From: Septoria linicola
Taxonomy: Eukaryota; Ascomycota; Dothideomycetes; Mycosphaerellales; Mycosphaerellaceae
Direction of reading: 5' to 3'
DNA length: 64,000 bases
Assembly (NCBI GenBank): GCA_024114885.1
Contig: CP099423.1
Coordinates: forward strand, 124,001 to 188,000
Shown: positions 33,678-43,464 of the stretch, piece by piece
Layout of the letters: the number at the start of each line of letters is the position of its first letter
Position numbering within the stretch: position 1 is the stretch's first letter
Program-made: the position numbers and the translations under genes
Notes under the pieces: model-generated
Told to the model about the DNA's origin: nothing
The model's database searches: none
What the model saw: only the letters and a program-made list of their open reading frames with translations

Positions 33678-34559
33678 CCACACCAAATCTATGACCAACG
33701 CGACCGCTCGCCTGTTGATGCTGATGAACGTGATCAGCGCGAGGTGACCAACTCGAACATTCTATTCCTCACAAAGCTTCTGACCGAGTTGCGCAACCAA
33801 GTCTATCGACTAATCCTCCCACCTATCGTCGGCCACAACTCGAAGGTAGAGAGTGCGTGGGAGATACTGCCGGGCTTGACTTCAATATATCTCCACATGT
33901 ACCCCGACCCCGACCCGCCAAGTGACATTTTCAGTCACTGTCTGACCAAGGCCAACAAACTGCTCCGCGTCTGCCGACAAGTCATGAGAGAGGCGCTGGG
34001 CATCTTCTTCGGCGAGACTACTTTCGTTCCCGGTAACGGCTTGTGCGATGGAATGGACTGGTACGACTACAACGACATCAAAGTCACCGCACGATTTCTA
34101 AAGATGATCGGTCCGGCTGCTGCCAAGTTTCTTCGTCACATTGTGTTGACGACACAACCTTTATGGCCGCCGCAATGGTGCGCTATCCAGCTCGATCTGA
34201 AAGACAAGACAGCTTGTCAGATTCTGATCTACCCATACGGTATGCCTTCGTATTTTGAAGAGCATCTTGAGGATGAGAGAGAGCATCAGTTCTTGAGAGA
34301 TGGCGATGTTGATACAGTACTCGGGAAGATCAACTTCGCAGGTGATCACACGGGCGAGCAGCCTGCAGTCACGCTTAAGCAATTGATGTTGTGGTTTCGA
34401 TCATTCTCAACTTGGGGCGAAGTACTGAATGACAAGTACATCTGGGCAGCGGCTGGACTCCCGGAAGGAGAAGTCGATGATGGGCTCCCTACAGAGTGGC
34501 ATTTCAGGCTCGCGGCGGAGAAGCAGAAGATATCAGACCTGATCGAGGAGCTTGAATGA
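33678..34559 (+). CDS. F-box-like/2EXR-like protein, tandem copy B (longest copy; start codon uncertain)
   Basis: An open frame of about 290 codons with 'ILFLTKLLTELRNQVYRLILPP', 'LLRVCRQVMREALGIFFGETT' and a long C-terminal part ending 'KQKISDLIEELE'. The 'RDRSP' near its start aligns with copy A's 'HERDRSP', but the ATG equivalent to copy A's (33691-33693) is one base out of frame with the rest. The frame itself stays open back to about 33600 with only a TTG as a start-like codon, so initiation needs an unseen upstream exon or is lost. Neighbouring copies A and C are clearly decayed. Product function unknown; possibly a ubiquitin-ligase adaptor by loose family resemblance. Confidence 0.5.
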   Translation, partial: PHQIYDQRDRSPVDADERDQREVTNSNILFLTKLLTELRNQVYRLILPPIVGHNSKVESAWEILPGLTSIYLHMYPDPDPPSDIFSHCLTKANKLLRVCRQVMREALGIFFGETTFVPGNGLCDGMDWYDYNDIKVTARFLKMIGPAAAKFLRHIVLTTQPLWPPQWCAIQLDLKDKTACQILIYPYGMPSYFEEHLEDEREHQFLRDGDVDTVLGKINFAGDHTGEQPAVTLKQLMLWFRSFSTWGEVLNDKYIWAAAGLPEGEVDDGLPTEWHFRLAAEKQKISDLIEELE

Positions 34560-34757
34560 ACATTAGAAGAAAAGAGCGGCAGTGTCTTGCAGCCTTGAAG
34601 CAGGTCTGAACAGTCACTAACTTACCATGAGCGGAGCCTGGCATGGGCGTCGCTATCGTAGTTACCAGAGATAGATATAGCGAGCGCGTCGCTGGTGCCT
34701 TCAAGAGCTGCAGCCTGACAAAGTGAAGCGGCTTGGCGATAGCGTTCTTTCCTTCAC

Positions 34758-35287
34758 TTGCGTCTTTTGCCCACGACACGTCGAATTCCGCTTCCGACCT
34801 CAAACACCGACACCGCTGTACAGAGATTGTCACAACAGCACGATCGACGCTGTGATATCTTCGCTCGTAATTATTTGGTCGTCACTCGCGAGGAAGCAAC
34901 GGGAATCTTCTTTGGTACCAGAACATTTGTCCTCCGTACTTTTGGCCTCTCAACCCGGCGCGATGGCCAGGCGTGGCTAAGGACCATCCCGACTCAAAGC
35001 AGTCACTTCCATGCGCAATTTGATGCTGTTTGAAGACGCCCGGTGGCACGGGGGCAAGATCAGATGCAGGGTTGCTCTTCTGGATCTTAAAAAACAAGAT
35101 AGCACGGCCGTGTAGCGCATCTCAGCGATGGTATTTGACTGGCAATCAACCAGCGGAAGATGGAGCAGCACCTATCGCAAGAGCGGTAGATTCTGGGCTT
35201 TTCGATTCAGTCAGCAATGGCGTGCGCACCATTGCAGACCCGGAAGAAGTAGTTGCAAAATTGATGCGGGCATATTGGAACATATGA
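34758..35287 (+). pseudogene. F-box-like gene, tandem copy C (fragment)
   Basis: Only scraps remain: 'VTREEATGIFFGTRTFVL' parallels copy B's 'VMREALGIFFGETTFVP', and in another frame 'WHGGKIRCRVALLDLKKQD' weakly parallels 'WCAIQLDLKDKTA'. The F-box-like leader is missing or unrecognisable, and at least one frame change is needed. It lies 200 bp downstream of copy B in the same orientation, so a tandem duplication that decayed is the simplest reading. Confidence 0.45.
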
Positions 35288-35509
35288 GGGATATCGTTGT
35301 CAACAGGTCTACAGGACTACAGAGCTGGTGATGAGGTGAAGTTGTGCTAGGTGTGACAGGAGAGCAGAGCAAGCAGTGCTTCAGTACTGTATTGCATTGC
35401 GTGGCTGCTCCATACAACACTGTAATGATGGGCTCGAGTCCCTCATCAGTCGCCTCCACGCAAGACCGGATCCGAGGGAGGGTAGTATAGATGTTGTCAG
35501 GAGTCTGTC

Positions 35510-35932
35510 TTACTGCGGCGTACTGCAGATCAGCGCCAGCGTAAGCTACATCACAAGTCAGAACAACTCCTTTGATTCCCAGACAAAGACTGCTTGATCA
35601 ACAACTTACAACATCTCCCAACACGCAGCATCCCGCACTCGTTCCCGTCTCGGCGCAGGTATCCTGGAAATCGGTCACATTCGCTCGGTTTCCTGGTGCT
35701 ACATCGTAATACATCAGCATCACATGCCCCCAACCACTTCAATTCGTCAAGCATAGTCAGGGCAAAGAGAGAACTTACGATCAACACAAGTCACATCCGC
35801 GACACCCAAAACATCGAGCTGGCAGCAGTATGGCGTTCCGGAAGAGCAGATATCTGCTGCTGTTTGGCGCTTGTCCAGAGCACCAGGTGCTGCTGCGGCG
35901 ATGCCGGCGAGGAGGAGCGTAGGGAAGAGCAT
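35510..35932 (-). CDS. Class II hydrophobin
   Basis: A small secreted amphipathic protein that self-assembles at air-water and surface interfaces. Three exons on the minus strand, 35779-35932, 35610-35698 and 35510-35545; 279 bases, 92 residues. The introns (35699-35778 and 35546-35609) interrupt the frame, so the protein is easy to miss. A signal peptide (MLFPTLLLAGIAAAAPG) is followed by a Kex2-like 'LDKR'. The eight cysteines have class II order and spacing: C, CC ('GTPYCC'), C ('DVTC'), C ('DTC'), CC ('SAGCC'), C ('LICSTPQ'). The last splice creates the final cysteine. The gene appears intact although flanking genes are decayed. Confidence 0.88.
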
Positions 35933-37299
35933 GGTTGTTTTGTTTAAGTTTGCGGAGCCTGATGTGGTGAAATTCCTGAGTGGTAAGGTTGTCTTGGAGT
36001 CGAAAGGTGATGATGGAGGGAAGTCCAGCTCATCGAGTCGACCTGGCTCAACTCTTTTATATATCTCCGAGCATTCGAATCCAATCCTGCTTCAATTCAA
36101 CATGTCCAACTTTTTCCGGGTGAGATCTGCTTGTCACCGTATCTACGCGTCGACGTATCATTTGGATGAATACAGAGTAAGTGACTTCATCTCCGCTCGG
36201 ATCCCTCATGGTCAATCTTCGCTTCCTTGATCTCAGCCAACCATTCTTCCAGTATCATGAGTCGGCAGAATTGGCGGCAGACGACAGAGTCAAGAGAGTG
36301 ATCTCATGTCGAACCATGACGACGGCGTGCCATTCGGGAGCGAATCGACCTCGCAATCGATACCCAAGCAAAAAACATTAATAATAGACAGGAGAGCTTA
36401 CAAGTCTTGAAGCCTCATGATGGATGCGTCACACTCCCCTTCTACTACAACCGTGAACGCGTGCCTGCGGTCTGGTCTCTGGTCCATTTCAACAAAGTCA
36501 ATCAGGTTTTGTCTTCCAAGAAACCTCTCCTCATCAAAGTCTTGATTCCAACAAGCAGCGAGCGTCATCGACGAGCGAGACCTGCCTACTTGCAAACACT
36601 CAACACGAGCAGGATTCTTTTGTTTGTTTGTTTGTTCGTTCGTTTTGTTTGCTGCATGTACACTCGACAATAATGCCATCTCCGAAAATTGCATATCGAA
36701 AAGCCAAGGACCCAAGAGCTGCGCGTGCTTCTGCGTAGATGATTATTGTATAAGTCTTTGCATGTCGAGGCGATGCGGTGGGATGCAGTGCGATTGGAGC
36801 AGGAAGGTAGTCTGCGGTATTTGACTTTCAATTCTGTTCCGCTACTGCGTGCAAGGTGCGCGGTTCAGGTCCTTGGCTGTAACGCATGGCTGCCTGTGCG
36901 TGAGATTAGCTCAGCGTAGATGCGCATTTCGAGCGCGACTTGCGAGAGGATGGCAGTTGTGTAGGATTGGGCTTGAGGTTTGAGTGTTGTTTCTTCTTCT
37001 TCTTCTTCTTCTTCTTCTTCTTCTTCTATAGAGGATGCTTCGTCTCCCTTGCGTTTTGACGCGAATGCTATATGTGAGCAGCGTGGTATCTTACCAAACA
37101 TGGGTCGTCTTCAGCCAGCCCTTCACAGGTCTGATCTATTTGCACATTTGACTGTTTCTCGTTCTTCGCCCTCACAGACCTTCGCATACAAATGAAAGCG
37201 TTCGTCTTTTGCAGACGCCGCCACCTTTTCTATTCCTTTCTATTTCCACAAAACCCCTCGCTAAACCATAATCGTGACACACACTCTCTTCTTGCCTGT
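35933..37299. other. Intergenic with two simple repeats
   Basis: About 1.37 kb between the hydrophobin start and the LETM1 stop. It holds a TTTG/TTCG run at about 36618-36651 and a TTC microsatellite at 36991-37027. No gene recognised; the ORFs here are repeat-driven or shadows. Confidence 0.5.
36991..37027 (+). repeat. (TTC)n microsatellite, about 12 units
   Basis: A perfect trinucleotide run in the spacer downstream of LETM1; purine/pyrimidine strand asymmetric and likely length-variable. Confidence 0.95.
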
Positions 37300-38931
37300 T
37301 TACTTTGACTCGGACTTCTCTTGCGTTGGAGAAGCTCCTTCTTTGGTTCCAGCAGGCTGTGCTTCTTTTGACCTTTGCTGGTTCTCCAAATCCTGCTCAG
37401 ACTCTAGCAAGTCTGACTCTGCTTGCTTTTTGTTCTTTGCAAGAGCCTCGTGCTGTCTTTGCTCCTCCTCCTTCTCGTCAATGTCCTCCTTATCGTTGAC
37501 GACTTCTGCCCGACCAGACGCCTTTTGTTCTTCGGCCTGCTCGTTCTCTTCCTGGATCAGCTCTTGCTGTTCCTTGATGACTTGCAGTCTCTGCTTGTTG
37601 GTTGTGGCGCCTTCAGCAGTGTGTACCTCCAGCTCGATCTCGTGGAAGAGTTCCTCTGGAATGCTGGCGAGCACGGCTTGAAGAGCAGACATTTGGCCCT
37701 CGAACTCGTTCTCCTTACCAGTGGCGTACTGGAATGCGTTGCTCAGGACGAGAAGTGTGCTTGGGACACCGTACTTGAGACGGAGGTCAAGCCACATTTG
37801 GAGATCGTCCCTCAAACGTCCTGGGCTCATGCCGTGTGTGCGGAGACCACGCGATTGGCAGGCATTCTGCAACTCTGTGACAGACAGCGATTCCACTCCT
37901 TCATAGCTGATAGCTTTGTCGTCGCGCTTGATCTGTCGCATGCGATGCCTGATGGTGTAGCGCAGCATGGCGTCTGTGCCGAATGTGCCCAAGTTCATGT
38001 ACTTGCAGATACCGATGAGTTGCGGTCTTGACAAGTTGTCCAAAGTCAAATCGTCCTTGAAAAGCTTGCAGACCTTGATGATGTCTGATTTTGTGGGCTC
38101 TTCTCCCGTTGTCTTCAGCTTGCGGAAGAACTCGGTGAATTCCTCCTTCTGTGCCGTTGTGGAGGATACTGGCAGACCACTTTCACGCATCGTCTGGCGC
38201 AAAAAGTTGGAAACCTCTTTTCTCGAGGATCGCAGTCGGGAGACCTTGGTCTCCTTGCTCTTTGCATTTTCGTAAGTGGAAGGGAGCATGTTTGGGAACA
38301 GCTTGAGCGCCACCGGCAGCAACAACTCGGCGAATGGCACCAACACAAAGACGGAGAAAGGCACGAGACGACCAAGATCCTGGACCGTCCTGGTGAGCTG
38401 GCGATGCTCTCTTCGGGTGAGCTCGTATCCTGCAGCCATTTTGAAGGCCAGTTTCGACGAAATGCGGACTTCAGTGCCCAACAGTTTCGTTCCATCCCAG
38501 TAATGCTGCGCTTCATGCTTGACCTTCTGCCACAGCGTCAACTTTTTCTTCTCCTCCTTCTTTGCGACCTCCTTGCTGCCCTCGGCGTTTTGCTCTGCTG
38601 CCGTCTGCGCGGCAATCTCGTTCAGCGCCTGCTGTTCAGCTGCTTGCGTGGGAGCAGACTCGGACGGCTTGTGTGCGGGAATGTCGATCTTGGCGTCGGT
38701 TGCCTTTTTGTCGCTAATGGGCTTTTTGGCCTGCTCCATGTTGAAGCCCGGTGGCGGACCGCTGTTCTCTCCATGACGCTGTTGTGAGTCGGTCGATGCA
38801 TTCATGCGAGGAACCAGGATGGCGACTGCAGGCATCGTCCGTGGAAGGCGAGCAGCTCGGGAGAAGGCGGTTCTGTTGCCATGGCGGAGAATCAGAGGCG
38901 CAAGTTGCGCGCCATAGCGTGTGTTCATCAT
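37300..38931 (-). CDS. MDM38: LETM1/MDM38-family mitochondrial inner-membrane protein
   Basis: Inner-membrane protein needed for mitochondrial K+/H+ balance and ribosome attachment. Single exon, 543 residues, ATG at 38931. The N-terminus is Arg-rich (presequence), followed by a charged Ala/Gln region. A single membrane span lies at about residues 188-209 ('RLVPFSVFVLVPFAELLLPVAL', written as flanks of one segment), then the LETM1 ribosome-binding-like domain with 'LSRPQLIGICKYMNLGTFG' and 'LRLKYGVPSTLLVLS'. The C-terminus is a long Glu/Lys/Gln coiled coil. Size and order match fungal MDM38. No lesions. Confidence 0.94.
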   Translation of the reverse strand: MMNTRYGAQLAPLILRHGNRTAFSRAARLPRTMPAVAILVPRMNASTDSQQRHGENSGPPPGFNMEQAKKPISDKKATDAKIDIPAHKPSESAPTQAAEQQALNEIAAQTAAEQNAEGSKEVAKKEEKKKLTLWQKVKHEAQHYWDGTKLLGTEVRISSKLAFKMAAGYELTRREHRQLTRTVQDLGRLVPFSVFVLVPFAELLLPVALKLFPNMLPSTYENAKSKETKVSRLRSSRKEVSNFLRQTMRESGLPVSSTTAQKEEFTEFFRKLKTTGEEPTKSDIIKVCKLFKDDLTLDNLSRPQLIGICKYMNLGTFGTDAMLRYTIRHRMRQIKRDDKAISYEGVESLSVTELQNACQSRGLRTHGMSPGRLRDDLQMWLDLRLKYGVPSTLLVLSNAFQYATGKENEFEGQMSALQAVLASIPEELFHEIELEVHTAEGATTNKQRLQVIKEQQELIQEENEQAEEQKASGRAEVVNDKEDIDEKEEEQRQHEALAKNKKQAESDLLESEQDLENQQRSKEAQPAGTKEGASPTQEKSESK

Positions 38932-39399
38932 GCTGACCGGCAGCAGATGGATGTGCAGTGATTATGATGCTCACTGCTAGTTATCGGTGATGATAGGGTG
39001 GTGGTGGTGGAGTGGTGGTGGTGGTGGTGACGGCGTGAAACGTGGAAAGAAAGTGAAGACAGTCGCCTTTGGATGCTGCTGACATTACATCAATCCCGAG
39101 AACGACACGACACATCCAGGGGTCTCTCTCTCTCTGCTAAGTCCGTCTGCCGAATGCCAGAAAAGCTTCGACGTGTCCCATACATCCACAACGCTATTAA
39201 CACCGACGCCCGATGTCCCGTGATACTGGTCTCAGATATACGCCATGTGCCCAGATTTTCGGCCCAGCCTACAAGCCGATAACCATCCATTCTGAGCTTC
39301 ACTAAGTATTACAGCACCTCCTAAAGTGGCATCTTCAAGCTCCTCTCCCTCTCCCTACCACCTGTACCTCCTCCCTTGCAACCAAATCCCCCGAGCTAA
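38932..39399. other. LETM1 upstream region
   Basis: Contains a GGT microsatellite but no recognised gene; separates LETM1 from the end of the GH3 pseudogene. Confidence 0.45.
38997..39030 (+). repeat. (GGT)n microsatellite with one interruption
   Basis: GGT repeats interrupted by a single GGA, 65-100 bp upstream of the LETM1 start codon, on the strand opposite to that gene. Confidence 0.9.
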
Positions 39400-39405
39400 A
39401 CCCCG

Positions 39406-41714
39406 TCATATTATGATTCCAATCGCACCGCGCGGAACGACCCACTCCCGTTCCTCTACACCCCAAAAACTAAGATCCCTCCTCATCAAGTCAAAAGTGA
39501 CATTCCTCGTCGCTCCAGCCTCCAACATCACTTTTTCAAACCCGACCAGAACCTTCACAGGTGTATCCGGAGGCGTCGTATCATGTGGAAGGGAAGCATA
39601 TAGCTGTGGAACCGCAAATCCAGTTCTGTTACCGGAGTTGGTCATTTCGACTGTCACGGCGAGGACGGTGTTCCAGAGATCGACGAGACCACCTGGTGCA
39701 ATTCCCTGGGACCTATCAGGTGTCGGAGACACCGACGTTTGGAGAAAGTCGACGGCGAGCGTCTCGCTCATGGAAAAGTTCGTATACGATAGCCCGTAGC
39801 CGAACTCATAGAGTGGCGTTGTACCATTCTTGTCGAATTGTCGATAATCAATCACAAGTCCTTCTTCGAAGTCCGCTAGCCAGGCATTTGCGTCTGAAGA
39901 ATCATCCACTGCATCGACGATCGGTGGACCGGAGTCTGCTTCGAACTTGGGTATGGAGTATGGTAAGCGACCCGAGGGCTCGACGATGCCCCATAGAACT
40001 TCGACAATTGCGTTGCCGGATTCTCGCCGTGCTTTCCACTACTTTTGTGGCGTTCCATTGGAGTTCCAGAGAGGTGCGATCTGAGCCTTCTGAAGCATAG
40101 GATTTCAGGAAGACTAAGCAGGCTTGAGGTCTGGGGTATATCATTCGGAAGAGCCCGTCTGCAATTTCGTTGTTGTCGAAGAGGTATTGTACTCATCCGC
40201 CATAGGAGCGTACCTTTTCAGTGATGGCTTCTTGGGGAGTGACGAAGCTGTTGTGGCGAACTGTGCCGGACCCGCCACCGATGTCGAGGGTGCCCATTTC
40301 GTAGCCTAGACTGTCGCCCTCACCGGAGCCCAGATAGACGGAACCAATTGTTGGGTAGGAAATGTCATTTCCAAAGACCCCGATGCTTGTACCGTTTCCG
40401 AGTGGTAAAGCGCCATCTACATTCTTCAACAACACTGTACCCGCAGCGCCAATTTCGCGGATACTCTTGGCATGGTCTCTACGGACGTCCCTCGCAGGTA
40501 CAATCGGGTACAAGGCTGACAAAGGTGATTGGGAGCCGTATTGATAGTTGAGAAAGCTGGCTCCATTCGCGGGATCTATGGCCGGGATGATCTTATCTTG
40601 ACCGAGCTTGAAGTATGCTGTCATGACTTTCTTCGCCATATCGTCGAGGCGAATCTGTAGAACCGATCCGTTGGCGACAGATGCGAGCAGGCTGTCGCCA
40701 AAGTAAGTAATCCGGGTTTGACTGGTACTTCCTGGCATCTCCATATCTAACCCAGCATTGGCATACTCCGTAGCATGAGTAGCATCCCAATCAGACATGA
40801 CATATTCCCGGAAAGCCAGTTCGTCTCTGAGGATCCCCGACCAAGAGTGTCCGGATTGTTGCACGAATATAGCCCATTGACCCGGTTGTAGGCACACATG
40901 ACAGAAACACTTCCTGCATGGACCGCATTCGCAAATGGCCATATGTACAACGCATGGAGCGTCCGATCATCGACATTCGACGAGACTGCCTCGATGGTTG
41001 TGCGGTTCTGAAACAAGGACGGCACTCGCTGTCGTTCTTGTTCGTTGACAATATAGTGCTTGGTAGCTGTTTGCACGCCCACGGACTGCACACCAACCAC
41101 AGAAGCATTTGTTGCAACTCCAGATAGATATGGATCCGCTCCGAAGCCCTCCCATCCCCTGCCAGCTCGACTGCTATGGCCCATTGGTCCCGGAGAAGGC
41201 CTTGATCCTCATTAGCTCAACACAAGCGTCGAGAGCAAGTGATGATGGACCCACCCAAGGAATACATGAGAGCCTCTGTCTCGGAATTCTTCCCCCAGTG
41301 CACGCGCACGCTCGTACATGAGTCGTCTGTACCAGGTCGCTGCAACGGTGATCCCAGATGGGAAAACACTAACACCGTCGGATCGACCGTATCCACTAGG
41401 CCCGTCGGATAAGCATATGCCACTGAAGTTGAGACGTTCAATTCCTGCGATGGTTTCGACACAAGGCAGCACAGGAAGTCCATAACTGCCTGTCACCAGT
41501 CCGACTTTTTCGCTTGTGTTGAGTTGTGAGATGAAGGTTGAGGCGCGTTCTTCTGCAACCTCCCACGCTGGATCGAAGGTACATCAGCCAATATGTAGTG
41601 GTTAATCGAGAGTTTGAGAAGCATCCATGAGGCCTCTATTGCGGTGACTGGATCTGCGTTGCTAATGATCAGCAACAGTGCCGTCAAACCGGCTCGCCTG
41701 AAGGTGAACATCAT
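39406..41714 (-). pseudogene. GH3 beta-glucosidase-type gene, multiply disrupted
   Basis: Secreted glycoside hydrolase family 3 remains. ATG 41714 starts a signal peptide. GH3 sequence follows as 'RASTFISQLNTSEKVGLVTG', 'NFSGICLSDGPSGYGRSDG', 'EEFRDRGSHVFLG', a normal 54 bp intron, 'GRGWEGFGADPYLSGVATN' and 'SVMCAYNRVNG'. Defects: a frameshift near 40845; an in-frame TGA at 40193-40195, after which the same frame continues ('CLVFLKSYASEGSDRTSLE'); and loss of about 50 codons with a frame change near 40022-40032, joining 'KVVESTA' to 'ESGNAIVEVLWGIVEPSGR'. The join after the signal peptide also lacks a clean splice. The nucleophile motif 'YVMSDWDATH' survives but lies after the first frameshift. 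The late FnIII-like part ends near 39406. Confidence 0.85.
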
Positions 41715-42082
41715 ATCACTAGATCCCGTCGCTCTATGTTCAGCGTAGTGCGAGGCCGCGAGTCGACGGTGCTCTGCCTCCGCACAAAGCCACCAACTCG
41801 TGACCTCCGCGGTTCCGCAATCCTACCTCGGACCTGATGTCTGGCGCTCAACAATAATTAATTCCATAGACCGAGCCTCCCACCTGTACTTCCTTAGTTA
41901 GCGGCAGACACTCTTCCCATTCACCCTCACTAACTGCCATTCACCTCATTCACCATGGCAGTCTTCGACTCCAGCTGACAGACACGTTTCGAAACGAGGC
42001 TTCCGAGTCTCCAATCGCGCCCGCACTTCCCACCACCACCGACCATTACCGGCTGAGCTGCACCTGATCACTTGTCGCAATT
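41715..42082. other. Divergent spacer
   Basis: Between the GH3 pseudogene start and the adenylate kinase start. No gene or repeat recognised; it probably holds the adenylate kinase promoter. Confidence 0.45.
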
Positions 42083-42977
42083 ATGCCGACGTCACGTCTG
42101 CGCCGAGCAGCTCGAGTCATCCTCATCGGTGCTCCGGGGGTCGGGAAGGGCACGCAGACGGAGCGCTTGATGAAGCGCTTCCCTCAGCTGTCAGCCATTA
42201 GTTCGGGTGACTTGCTGCGAGAGAATGTGCGCAACAAAACGCCGCTCGGTCAGTCTATCCGTAATCAATGCAGTATGCGGCAGAACAACTAATGTCGCGT
42301 GATGATTGACAGGCATCCAAGCCGAGTCGCTCATGAATCGCGGTGCTCTCGTGCCCGACGGCATGATTCTGCGATTGATTCGCAATGCTCTGACAACGAG
42401 AGGCTGGCTCATTCCCGCAGACGGCATGCAACCCTACACACTCAACTACAGCTCTGCAGGCGCAGACTTGCAGCCTGGTGGAGAGTCCAGCTCTGATGCA
42501 CTTGCTGGAAGCTGGGCAACGATCCCGACCGAGATGGAGACCGACTTTCGATACAGCGATCACCCCGACGCTTCTTTCGTTCTAGATGGCTTTCCTCGCA
42601 ATGCTGCACAGGCCGAGCAGCTGGAGAAGATGGTGCCAGTCAACATGGCCATCCAGCTGCACACACCCACCGAGATCATCCTCGATCGGATCTGCAATCG
42701 CTGGGTGCACCCACCCAGTGGAAGAGTCTACAACACTACCTTCAACGCACCCAAAGTCCAAGGCAAAGACGACATCACGGGAGAGAAGCTCATTCAACGC
42801 GACGACGACAAGCCTGAAGTCTGGCTCAACCGGCTCAAGACTTTTGACGAAAGCAGTCGAGGTTTGGTCGAGCATTTCCGAAAGCAAGGCGTGTTGTGGC
42901 GGGTTGAAGGAAACAGCAGCGATGAGATTACTCCCAAGCTGTTCGCCGAGTTCGAGCAGCGATTCGGAGAGCATTAA
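42083..42977 (+). CDS. Adenylate kinase family, GTP:AMP phosphotransferase-like (mitochondrial type)
   Basis: Nucleoside monophosphate kinase. Exons 42083-42248 and 42313-42977 give 276 residues; the 64 bp intron ends GATTGACAG. P-loop 'LIGAPGVGKGTQTE' (about 14-27), NMP-binding 'ISSGDLLRENVRNKTPLG', 'FVLDGFPRNAAQAEQL', and a short-to-medium LID starting 'RICNRWVHPPSGRVYN' without zinc cysteines, as in AK3/ADK2 matrix enzymes. An insert of about 45 residues ('WLIPADGMQPYTLNYS...') before the DGFPR motif is longer than in the yeast enzymes. A matrix location is family inference; the N-terminus is short and basic. Catalytic residues are intact. Confidence 0.9.
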
Positions 42978-43464
42978 CCCTTGACATGAGAGCTGTAACG
43001 ATGAGCACGTCTGCTACGATCAGAATGATTGGATAGAATGAGAAAGACTGACATGCTGAGCGTGGCGTCTGGAGTCAAGAGGGGTGGAAGATAGGGACGG
43101 GAAGCAGCTCGACTTACTGCTAGTCTGGAGCGACCGTATATGGTATCGAGATCCCAAGGGGTCTTTGAGAAATGTCATCACATAGCAGTACCCATCTTTG
43201 GAGTTGCTGCAGTATGTATTACTTCTTCCAATGTACACAATTGACCGCAACTGGCTCGCAGCGACCGATTCTCCCAACATCCCCATGCCGACCTTCGGCC
43301 AACGCCTCTAGACGACCAGACAGATAGGCGAAGACGAGCAGCTTGATCGACATGACTTGTAGAGATATCGCAACAGCCTGCTAGCAACTCAAAAGACAGC
43401 CCGCGCCTACTTCAATCCATCGAGCCAGTCAACTTCGCCACGTCTCACGCACAAGCAAAACATC
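42978..43464. other. Intergenic, nothing recognised
   Basis: Spacer between adenylate kinase and the deacetylase pseudogene. No coding signal. Confidence 0.45.

Noticed and set aside
32008..36990. Transposon or RIP-affected repeat island as the cause of the decayed block
   Set aside because: No transposase or reverse-transcriptase motif, no terminal repeats, and no AT-rich shift; the remains are host gene families.
36618..37027. TTTG/TTCG and TTC runs as part of a gene
   Set aside because: ORFs over them are repeat-driven (poly-Ser, poly-Glu, poly-Phe-like) and lack other coding features.
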